From Burkholderiales bacterium LSUCC0115 (GTDB lineage Bacteria; Pseudomonadota; Gammaproteobacteria; Burkholderiales; Burkholderiaceae_A), in NCBI GenBank assembly GCA_009646425.1, contig WJBW01000002.1, positions 436,733-500,732 on the forward strand: a stretch of 64,000 nucleotides of DNA, written 5' to 3'. This document shows, piece after piece, positions 55,430-64,000 of this stretch. The position numbers were made by a program, and so were the translations under genes. Below the pieces are notes generated by a model. The model had not been told where the DNA came from and ran no database searches. It saw only the letters and a program-made list of their open reading frames with translations. Positions within the stretch are counted from its first letter, which is position 1. Each line of letters starts with the position of its first letter.

Positions 55430-56155
55430 ATGCTGCCCCTGATTCGCTCGATGGCCTTTGTGATGTTTCAGGCCATCAGTGTCAGCATCTGGGGCACGCT
55501 GTTTATCCTCGTCGCACCGTTTCTCTCGCCCAGCAATCGGTATCGCTTTGCCATGCGCTGGCCTGCGATGAGCAGCTGGGCGGCCAAGACCATTCTGGGC
55601 ATTCGGGTGCGCATTCGGGGAGAGGACAACCTGACCAAGGCCTGTGCCCAGCCCGTCATCGTCTGCGCCAAACACCAGTCAGCCTGGGAAACACTCTTTC
55701 TGCCCAGTTATCTGCCCCGTCAGCTCTGTTTTGTCTTCAAACGAGAGCTGCTGCGCATTCCGTTTTTTGGCTGGGGCATTGGCCTGCTGCCCATGATCCA
55801 CGTGGATCGCAGCGATGGCCGCAGGGCCTACGCCCAGATTGCACGGCAGGCTCGGCGGCGACAGCTGGAAGACCGCTGGATCACCTTCTTTCCAGAGGGC
55901 ACGCGCACCAGACCCGGTCAACGGGTGAAGTACAAATCGGGGGCCGCACGCCTGGCCATTGAGTTGGGCAGCCCCATCCTTCCCCTGGCCCACAATGCCG
56001 GCCTGCTCTGGCCCCGCAAGGCCTGGATCAAAAAATCAGGCACCATAGACTTGGTGATTGGCGATCTGATCTGGCCCAAGCCCGAGGAGACTCCCGATCA
56101 ACTCATGCGTCGCGTCGAGGACTTCATCGAGGAGGCTGTGCGTGGGATTTCTTGA
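55430..56155 (+). CDS. plsC: 1-acyl-sn-glycerol-3-phosphate acyltransferase
   Basis: Makes phosphatidic acid in membrane lipid synthesis. The 241-residue protein has an N-terminal hydrophobic segment and the acyltransferase motif H-Q-S-A-W-E (H-x4-E in place of the commoner H-x4-D). The glycerol-phosphate-binding FFPEGTRTRPGQ and a final PILPLAHNAGLLWP follow. The ygjP gene starts 14 bp before its stop. Lipid A-type acyltransferases have different motifs, so PlsC is preferred. Confidence 0.93.
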   Translation: MLPLIRSMAFVMFQAISVSIWGTLFILVAPFLSPSNRYRFAMRWPAMSSWAAKTILGIRVRIRGEDNLTKACAQPVIVCAKHQSAWETLFLPSYLPRQLCFVFKRELLRIPFFGWGIGLLPMIHVDRSDGRRAYAQIARQARRRQLEDRWITFFPEGTRTRPGQRVKYKSGAARLAIELGSPILPLAHNAGLLWPRKAWIKKSGTIDLVIGDLIWPKPEETPDQLMRRVEDFIEEAVRGIS

Positions 56156-56948
56156 TCAGCTGTCGTTTCTGCTACCAGGCTTCGAATCGCCCACGGCCCG
56201 CTCGCCCTCTGTTCATGACAACGGCTCCGCTGCCAACCCCAAGCTTCGCAAGATCCTGCTCGCCGGCCAACCCTATGACTGGGTGCTGACACGCTCATCT
56301 CGCAAGACCGTTGGCATGACCATTCTCAATGGGCTCATCAAGGTCACCGCACCCAAGTGGGTCTCCATTGAGGAAATCGAAACCATCCTGGCGGGCAAGT
56401 CTCGCTGGTTGATCAACCGGCACCAAGAGTGGCTGACCGCTCAGCGCAACCGTCTTGAACCGGCCCAACAGTGGGCCCATGGGGCTAGTCTGCAGTTCCT
56501 GGGACGGACCACCCGTATCGAGCTCGACCCCCTGGCGGGTGAAATCATCTGGGATGCCAGCGCACAGCTGCTTAGGCTGCCACTGCCGCCAGCCGCTGAC
56601 CACGAGCAAGTACGAGATCGCGTGCATGGCTGGATGCAGCAGCAGGCCAAAGAGATTCTGGTGGAGCGTCTGGACCTGCTCGCGCAGCAGGCTGGGCTGC
56701 AATACAGCCACTTCCAAATCAGCCATGCCAAGGGCCGCTGGGGCAGTTGTACCCAGGACGGCCGCATTCGCCTGAATTGGCGACTGGTGCAGTTCAGCCT
56801 TCCCGTGATCGACTATGTGGTGGCCCATGAGCTGGCCCATCTGCGAGCCATGGATCACAGCCCCGGATTTTGGTCCGAAGTCGCCAAGATTCTGCCCAAC
56901 TTCGAGCAGGGGCGATCCGTCCTAAAAGGCGTTCGGCTAGAGGATTAG
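56142..56948 (+). CDS. YgjP-like metallopeptidase (M48/DUF45 family)
   Basis: A 268-residue protein with the zinc motif H-E-L-A-H in VVAHELAHLRAMDHSPGFW and a third ligand His/Asp region typical of the YgjP/SprT-like DUF45 family. KGRWGSCTQDGRIRLNW before it is also a family mark. A role in protein quality control or ribonucleoprotein handling is only inferred. It starts at GTG 56142 with a GGAGG site in the plsC gene. It converges with rsmA with an interlocked TTAG. Confidence 0.9.
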   Translation: MGFLDQLSFLLPGFESPTARSPSVHDNGSAANPKLRKILLAGQPYDWVLTRSSRKTVGMTILNGLIKVTAPKWVSIEEIETILAGKSRWLINRHQEWLTAQRNRLEPAQQWAHGASLQFLGRTTRIELDPLAGEIIWDASAQLLRLPLPPAADHEQVRDRVHGWMQQQAKEILVERLDLLAQQAGLQYSHFQISHAKGRWGSCTQDGRIRLNWRLVQFSLPVIDYVVAHELAHLRAMDHSPGFWSEVAKILPNFEQGRSVLKGVRLED

Positions 56949-57718
56949 CCGAGCTGGTTGGCCAGGGCGAGGTACTGCTCCACTGCGATCTCCTCAGCCC
57001 GAGCCGTCTCCTTCAAGCCCACAGCAGCCAAGTCCAGTCGGTCCAGATAGGCCGCCAGGTTGTTTCGAATCATCTTGCGCCGGGTGGCAAAGGCGGCCGT
57101 GACCAATTCAGACAGGGCGCGCCAGTTGCGCACCTGCAGCCTCTCGGCTGACTTGGGCCACATGCTGACAATGGCCGAATCGACCTTGGGGGCCGGGGTA
57201 AAAGCACCGGGCGGCACGATCAAACGCCGCTCCATGTCGTAACGAGCCTGCAGCATGACCGACAGGCGTCCATAGGTCTTGCTGCCCTCTGGTGCCACCA
57301 TGCGATCGACCACTTCCTTTTGCAGCATGAAGGTCTGGTCAACGACGCGATCGGCCACAGGCAACAGATGAAACAAGATGGGACTGGAGATGTTGTAGGG
57401 CAGATTGCCCACAATCCGAATGGGCTGGCCGGCCTGCTCAGCCAACGACGCGAAGTCAACGGTGAGCACGTCCTGAGCGATCAGCCTTAAACGCTCGCCA
57501 AAGGTATCCGTCAGCGCCTGGTGTAAGTCACGGTCTATCTCGATGGCCGTCAGATGACCGGTGCCCTCGATCAGCCCAGCCGTCATGGCGCCACGCCCTG
57601 GACCAATCTCAACCATGGCATCGGTTGGCCTCGGGTCCACGATGGCCACAATCTTGGCCACCATGTTCTTGTCGTGAAGAAAGTTTTGGCCGAACCGCTT
57701 TTTGGCCTGGTCCGCCAT
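56945..57718 (-). CDS. rsmA: 16S rRNA dimethyladenosine transferase RsmA (KsgA)
   Basis: Dimethylates A1518 and A1519 of 16S rRNA. The 257-residue protein starts KKRFGQNFLHDKNMV. It has the SAM motif VEIGPGRGAMTAGLI and the catalytic N-L-P-Y in IVGNLPYNISSPILF. The C-terminal part includes FTPAPKVDSAIV. The ATG at 57718 is 10 bp after surA. In E. coli pdxA stands between surA and rsmA; it is missing here. Confidence 0.96.
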   Translation of the reverse strand: MADQAKKRFGQNFLHDKNMVAKIVAIVDPRPTDAMVEIGPGRGAMTAGLIEGTGHLTAIEIDRDLHQALTDTFGERLRLIAQDVLTVDFASLAEQAGQPIRIVGNLPYNISSPILFHLLPVADRVVDQTFMLQKEVVDRMVAPEGSKTYGRLSVMLQARYDMERRLIVPPGAFTPAPKVDSAIVSMWPKSAERLQVRNWRALSELVTAAFATRRKMIRNNLAAYLDRLDLAAVGLKETARAEEIAVEQYLALANQLG

Positions 57719-57728
57719 CACCGGGGCT

Positions 57729-59072
57729 TTAATCCGCGTCGCGCTTGATCTCGACGTAGCTGTTGGCCCGGACCTCACGGGTCCACTCGTCCACGGCTTC
57801 GGCCAGCTTGCGGTCACGCAACGCCATACGAGCCACCAGCTTCAGGCGGTCTTCGGTCAGGGGCTCACGCTTGCGATCGATCATCTGAATCAGGTGATAG
57901 CCGAAGACCGAGCGCACGGGATCGCTCACCTGTCCGGGGCTCAAACGCAAGGCAGCCCGCTCGAATTCGGGCACCAGGTCACCGGGATACGCCCAATCAA
58001 GCTCACCACCGCGCGGGGCTGAACCCGGGTCTTGCGAGATCTCTTTGGCCAGCGTCTCGAATCGCTCGCCCAGCGACATGCGACGCTTGACCTCATCGAG
58101 TCGACGCAGGGCCACCTGCTCCGAGGTCTGGGCGTCGACACGGATCAAGATATGACGGGCTTTGAAAACATCAACGAGCTGGCTTTGCAGGGCGCTACGT
58201 CGGTCCTCTAGCTTCAGGATATGAAAGCCATTGGCACTGCGAACGGGCTCGGCCACCTGGCCCGGTGCCAGTCTGGCCACCGCATTCACAAACAAGCTGG
58301 GCAGACGGTCTGGGCTGCGCCAACCCAGGCTGCCGGCGTTGGTGGTGTTGGCTGCTGAATGCGCCGTGACCAGCGCTGCAAAATCTTCTCCCGCCTTGGC
58401 CTTGTTATAGACCTGAGCAGCAAGCTGTTGGGCCTTCTCGATGGCTTTGGCATCAGCCTTCTCAGGCAAGGGAATCAGAATTTGGGCCAGCTTGATCTCG
58501 TCAACTCGGGCCAGGCTCTGACCCTGTGCAGCCAGAAAGGCATCGACCTCGGCATCGGAGATGCGCAGGCGGTTGTCCACCTCGCGCTCGCGAAGACGGG
58601 TCAGCATGATCTCTTCGCGAATGTCCTGACGGAAACGGGCAAAGGCCACGCCCTCTTTCTCCAATTGATCGCGCAATCCCGTCACCGACAGACCGTTTTG
58701 ATCGGCAATACGGGCTACGGCCCGATCCAGAGTGGGCTCATCGACCACCACGCCAGTCATCGCGGCACGCTGCAACAGGGCCAGATCGTTGATCATGCGA
58801 TCCAAGACCTGCTCACGCAGCACACGTGGAGGAGGAGGCTGTTGGCCCGATCGAGCGATCGCCTGGCGGGCCTGCGCGATTCGGCGCTGCAGTTCGGTCT
58901 CGACAATCACCTCGCTGTTGACCACGGCCACCACCCGCTCAATCAGGATGGGGCGAGAGGCATTGGCCTGCGCGGTCACCTGAACAGGCCCCAACGCCAT
59001 GACCAGGCCAGCTGACATCATCCAGGCGGATGCAAGGCCAATTCGGATTCGAGAAGAAATCATGGGTCTCAT
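57729..59072 (-). CDS. surA: Periplasmic chaperone/peptidyl-prolyl isomerase SurA
   Basis: Folds outer-membrane beta-barrel proteins, including LptD. The 447-residue protein has a signal sequence (cleavage likely after VTAQA, near residue 36), the N-terminal chaperone region with VVAVVNSEVIVETEL, and two parvulin domains. The first is around residues 190-285 (KLAQILIPLPEKAD, RSANGFHILKLED) and the second around residues 300-400 (KARHILIRVDAQT, SVFGYHLIQMIDR). The ATG at 59072 overlaps the lptD stop by one base (TGATG). Confidence 0.95.
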   Translation of the reverse strand: MRPMISSRIRIGLASAWMMSAGLVMALGPVQVTAQANASRPILIERVVAVVNSEVIVETELQRRIAQARQAIARSGQQPPPPRVLREQVLDRMINDLALLQRAAMTGVVVDEPTLDRAVARIADQNGLSVTGLRDQLEKEGVAFARFRQDIREEIMLTRLREREVDNRLRISDAEVDAFLAAQGQSLARVDEIKLAQILIPLPEKADAKAIEKAQQLAAQVYNKAKAGEDFAALVTAHSAANTTNAGSLGWRSPDRLPSLFVNAVARLAPGQVAEPVRSANGFHILKLEDRRSALQSQLVDVFKARHILIRVDAQTSEQVALRRLDEVKRRMSLGERFETLAKEISQDPGSAPRGGELDWAYPGDLVPEFERAALRLSPGQVSDPVRSVFGYHLIQMIDRKREPLTEDRLKLVARMALRDRKLAEAVDEWTREVRANSYVEIKRDAD

Positions 59073-61534
59073 CACTGGAAGTTTTCAAACTGCGCGGGCA
59101 GAGGAGTCAACTGGTTAATCATGCGGTAATTCGGAATGGCCCGCTTGAGGGCCTCGAGCGGGTTGGTACCGACACGGGCGATGCCGTTGAGCTCCACCTG
59201 CAAGAAGAAGGCGTTGTTGCTCTGCTCGGCACTGGTTCGGAAGCGCTGCACGACCGCACGAGCCACCCAGCAGCCGCCGTCATATTCCACACCCGCCAGT
59301 GCCTCAATCAGACCAGGCTGCTGGGTGATGTCGGTGCTCTGACGCTTTTGCAAAGAGTAGTTGTATCGACCCACCGCATACCAGTTGGCGGCGATGGGGG
59401 TCTGGAAGGCGAAGTCCACGGTATTGATGGAATTGCGAGTAAACCGATAAGACAGGCTAAAGGTCTGGCCGGGCTTGGGTTCGTAGCTGGTCGAGGCGGT
59501 AGCGGACTGCCAACGCTTGATCTTGCGGGTGTACTGACCGAAGCTGTCCACGCGCCAGTGTCGTGTGATGCGGGCACCCGCCTCAAACAAAATGTCGGAC
59601 TCTTTGTCGGTACGCGCAGTCTCACCGGGCAAGACCACCCGCTGATCATCAAAGTAAAACCGCTGGCCCAGCGAGCCACGCAGAATCTCGGTGCCGTCTT
59701 TCTTAGACAGGTAACGAGAGGTGAGCGCAGCGGTGACCTGGTTCTGGTCGCGCACTCGGTCATGGCCACTCAGGCTCCAATCCGAGAGCAACTGCGGCAG
59801 GCTGACACTGGGACTAGCGGAGTCAAAGACGGGGTAGTCGCTCTGCTCACGGTAGGGCGTGTAGACGTAAAACAGCCGCGGCTCTAAGGTCTGCATCATG
59901 GCCGTGCCGGCCCAGTCCGTGTCACGCTCCAGCACCATGGATGCGTCCAAGCTGGCGGTGGGAACAAACCGGTTGTATGAGTCGATGGCGTTGTCGACGT
60001 TGTTGGCGAAGGTGCCCAGCGAGACAGAGGAGCCGTATTTCTGCTGCGTCTGGCTCAGCGAACCATCGGTGGTCTGCGAATAGTGCGTGGCATGCACGCC
60101 GACCTTAGGCTTGAGCGTGAAATATTCGGTGGGCAGCGGCGCGCTAACACTGGCCATGGCCACCGAACGATGGCCCTCGGCCATGGTGGGGTGGCGGAAG
60201 GACGTCAACTCGCCATAGGCCTGCCAATCAAACAGAGGGCCGTTCTCCCAAGCCCGAACCTCTTGGGCCGAGCCGGCCTTGGCAGCGGTGAGTTTGGGCA
60301 TCCAGGCATAGGGGCCCAGAATCGGGGCGGCAGGATCTTGCAGCAACTGATATTCCTGGGCTGCTGCAGTGGTGGTCCAGCCCTGCCAGGTGCTGTTGAG
60401 CGTCAGGGTTGCCGGCAGGGTTCGCTGCGAGGCCGCCAGCAGCGATCCACCAAAGTCCGAGAAGTACTCGTTGTCCGAGACCCGCTGAATGTTGACGCCC
60501 AGGCTCAGGTTGGGGGCCAAGCGAGTGGTGTGCACCAGAGAGCCCATGGAACGCGACTCACCTCGAACCCGATCGTTGGGCAGGATCTCAATGCCGACCT
60601 GGCCCAGGTGGTCCGAACTCAGATAACGAAACTCGGTGCCCAGTTGAACACCGCGACGGCCCACCAACTTGGGGTAAAGCGTCATGTCTCGATTGGGTGC
60701 CATGTTCCAGTAAAAGGGCGCAGTGACCTCCAGACCCAGGCGCGAGGTCGCGGCATACGACGGCGGCAGGAAGCCAGTTCGGCGGCGATCGCTGATCGCA
60801 AAGCTGATGTCGCCCATGGGCAGGATGGGCACGCCCGCCCAGGTCAAGACCGAGCCTTCGGTATCCGCCATTTCGCGAATCTGATCCACCAGCATGGTTC
60901 TGGCTTCGAGTGCCCAGGCCGGGCGGTCACGCGGGCAGGTGGTGTAGCTCGCATCCGAGAGACGGGTGGCCTGGGGCTGCAGGAACTCCACCTGCTTGGC
61001 CGAGCCCCGTCCATTGATGTTGGAGAGCTCGTAGGTGACGTCGTTGAAAAAGCCCTGCATGGTCGACAACTTGAGCGACAGCGCTGGGCCTTTGTAGAGT
61101 TCGCCCTCTTTAAAGAGTTGAACATTGCCAACCGCCTCCAAGCGGTTGGGCACCATGTCCATGGTGATTCGTTCGGCTTTGAGTGACATGCCCAGCTGCC
61201 GAAGCTCAGCACGCCCCTCCAGAATCAGAGTGTCTTCCAGCTGGCCGTCGATTTCGTCGCCGAAGAAATACATGGGCGTCTTGTCATCGGTCAGTCCAGG
61301 TCGAGGAGGTGACTGCAGGCTTAGACGTGGGTCGATTCGCAGCCCCTGGCCATTGATCGCGCCAGTGGGGATGAGACTGCTGATTTGGTTGGTGCTAGTG
61401 GTGGCGCTGGTAGTGCTGCCGGCAGTCACTTGGGCCAGCAGAATTGGTTCGGCAGATGCCCGCGCTAGGCGGGGGCATTCGGCGGCCAGGCTGGATGTGG
61501 CCACGGCCCCCAGCAAAACGACAACAAATCGCAT
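59072..61534 (-). CDS. lptD: LPS assembly outer-membrane protein LptD
   Basis: The outer-membrane beta barrel that inserts LPS on the cell surface with LptE. The 820-residue chain has a short signal peptide (about 18 residues), an OstA/LptA-like periplasmic domain around residues 75-200 (LILEGRAELRQLGMSLKAER and DVTYELSNINGRG), and a large C-terminal barrel with the terminal strands NAFFLQVELNGIARVG. A TAG in frame lies 6 nt upstream of the ATG, and there is no Shine-Dalgarno. The gene starts 18 bp from the divergent amgK gene. Confidence 0.95.
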   Translation of the reverse strand: MRFVVVLLGAVATSSLAAECPRLARASAEPILLAQVTAGSTTSATTSTNQISSLIPTGAINGQGLRIDPRLSLQSPPRPGLTDDKTPMYFFGDEIDGQLEDTLILEGRAELRQLGMSLKAERITMDMVPNRLEAVGNVQLFKEGELYKGPALSLKLSTMQGFFNDVTYELSNINGRGSAKQVEFLQPQATRLSDASYTTCPRDRPAWALEARTMLVDQIREMADTEGSVLTWAGVPILPMGDISFAISDRRRTGFLPPSYAATSRLGLEVTAPFYWNMAPNRDMTLYPKLVGRRGVQLGTEFRYLSSDHLGQVGIEILPNDRVRGESRSMGSLVHTTRLAPNLSLGVNIQRVSDNEYFSDFGGSLLAASQRTLPATLTLNSTWQGWTTTAAAQEYQLLQDPAAPILGPYAWMPKLTAAKAGSAQEVRAWENGPLFDWQAYGELTSFRHPTMAEGHRSVAMASVSAPLPTEYFTLKPKVGVHATHYSQTTDGSLSQTQQKYGSSVSLGTFANNVDNAIDSYNRFVPTASLDASMVLERDTDWAGTAMMQTLEPRLFYVYTPYREQSDYPVFDSASPSVSLPQLLSDWSLSGHDRVRDQNQVTAALTSRYLSKKDGTEILRGSLGQRFYFDDQRVVLPGETARTDKESDILFEAGARITRHWRVDSFGQYTRKIKRWQSATASTSYEPKPGQTFSLSYRFTRNSINTVDFAFQTPIAANWYAVGRYNYSLQKRQSTDITQQPGLIEALAGVEYDGGCWVARAVVQRFRTSAEQSNNAFFLQVELNGIARVGTNPLEALKRAIPNYRMINQLTPLPAQFENFQ

Positions 61535-61536
61535 GG

Positions 61537-61547
61537 CCTATTATAGG
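61537..61547. promoter_or_regulatory. Shared -10-like element between lptD and amgK
   Basis: CCTATTATAGG is palindromic except for its centre. On the minus strand it reads TATAAT (61540-61545), 5 nt before the lptD ATG. On the plus strand it reads TATTAT (61539-61544), 8 nt before the amgK ATG. Only 18 bp separate the two genes. If it works as a -10, both mRNAs would be leaderless or nearly so. No -35 is clear. Confidence 0.5.
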
Positions 61548-61552
61548 TTGTC

Positions 61553-63432
<1,880 letters not shown>

Positions 63433-63436
63433 CCCC

Positions 63437-64000
63437 ATGTCCCAGCCCTCGACTCCTCAGACGCAGCCGACCGTCCAACACATCCAAGCCGCCATGCAGC
63501 CCCTGCCGGTTGCAGGGCCCGTTCATGATCTGGCCCACCGGGCTCGCCGAGACCGCCTGGCCATGGCTGTGGCACAACTCAGCCACCACGAGCCGGCCGT
63601 GGTCGTCGCTTGGGCGGGTCAAGAGATTCTGCGCAATCGTGACAACCCATACCCCTTTCGCAGTGACAGCAACTTTTTTTACCTGACCGGTTTTCCAGAG
63701 CCAGACGCCTGGCTGGTGATGGCCGTTGAGGCCGATGGCTCACACACAGACCGGCTCTTCTGCAGAGACCGAGACCCCACCAAAGAAATCTGGGATGGCA
63801 TTCGGGTGGGACCAGAGAAGGCCGCCGAGCAGTTCTACATGGACCAGGCCTGCAGCCTGAACCAACTGACCGACCTGCTGCCTGGGTTACTGAAAAACCG
63901 TCGGCTCATGGTCGCCCCCTTGGGCCGGTCCTCCGCTGCCGAACAGACCCTGGCCAGCGCACTCAACCAAACGCGTGGCCATGCCAGAGGCGGGACCTTT
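63437..64000 (+). CDS. pepP: Xaa-Pro aminopeptidase PepP, 5' part cut by window edge
   Basis: Only the first 188 residues are in the window. They form the aminopeptidase P N-terminal (AMP_N) domain, with RRDRLAMAVAQLSHHEPAVV, the typical PYPFRSDSNFFYLTGFPEP stretch and the RDRDPTKEIWDGIRVGPE motif. The catalytic M24 pita-bread domain lies beyond the edge. The ATG at 63437 is 4 bp after the murU stop codon, without a clear ribosome site. PepP removes N-terminal residues before proline. Confidence 0.9.
   Translation, partial: MSQPSTPQTQPTVQHIQAAMQPLPVAGPVHDLAHRARRDRLAMAVAQLSHHEPAVVVAWAGQEILRNRDNPYPFRSDSNFFYLTGFPEPDAWLVMAVEADGSHTDRLFCRDRDPTKEIWDGIRVGPEKAAEQFYMDQACSLNQLTDLLPGLLKNRRLMVAPLGRSSAAEQTLASALNQTRGHARGGTF

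Overview
The window is a gene-dense, high-GC stretch of bacterial chromosome. It probably comes from a member of Burkholderiales (Betaproteobacteria). The support is gene order: tkt-gap-pgk-pyk-fba-pur-tsaC, miaB-ybeZ-ybeY-corC-lnt-glyQ-glyS-gmhB-plsC-ygjP, and lptD-surA-rsmA beside amgK-murU are arrangements I associate with that order. A CIRCE-controlled groESL operon, an LPS-type outer membrane (lptD, gmhB, lnt, surA) and class I PurE with PurK agree with a Gram-negative proteobacterium. I see no phage, IS element, CRISPR array or rRNA. Apart from one atypical small ORF near 40.2-40.7 kb, the content looks like core genome plus catabolic and transport modules. The identification rests on recognition of the translated proteins; no database search was possible.

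Layout: 0-1 kb carries a GNAT acetyltransferase and a VOC protein. 1.0-11.5 kb (minus strand) is one long apparent operon for central carbon metabolism, de novo purine synthesis and tRNA threonylcarbamoylation (tkt, gap, pgk, pyk, fba, a fused purC-purE, purK, tsaC). 11.6-14.6 kb holds rsmE and maeB. 14.7-24.7 kb is a divergon built around a GntR/FCD regulator with a perfect 14-bp palindromic operator candidate. One arm has the regulator and a D-2-hydroxyacid dehydrogenase. The other has a class V aminotransferase, a TRAP transporter, a crotonase-fold enzyme and a CoA transferase, so it probably imports and CoA-activates an unknown organic acid. 24.6-26.9 kb has two peptidoglycan enzymes. 27-29.5 kb has a small zinc-finger protein and groES-groEL with CIRCE, promoter and terminator. 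29.6-35.8 kb has pyrF, transporters, a ROK kinase, an ABC exporter, NnrU and a truncated haemoglobin. A tRNA-Met lies at 35.9 kb, then pepN, an M20 amidohydrolase, a second TRAP operon with an SDR, a YqiA-type esterase and an MFS transporter. 46.6-56.9 kb is the plus-strand run from miaB to ygjP (tRNA modification, ribosome maturation, lipoprotein acylation, glycyl-tRNA synthetase, heptose and phospholipid synthesis). 56.9-61.5 kb is lptD-surA-rsmA on the minus strand. 61.5-64 kb is amgK-murU and the start of an aminopeptidase P gene cut by the window edge.

Standing features: (i) a PurC-PurE fusion in the same domain order as animal PAICS but with a class I PurE; (ii) extreme compaction at convergent gene ends, where four of nine convergent pairs share one interlocked CTAG/TTAG double stop and three more overlap by 29-67 bp; (iii) a tRNA-Met whose gene ends 16 nt before the start codon of the truncated haemoglobin; (iv) -10-like boxes almost touching the start codons of lptD, amgK and gntR, suggesting leaderless or nearly leaderless mRNAs. 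I did not find a clearly new defence or mobile system.
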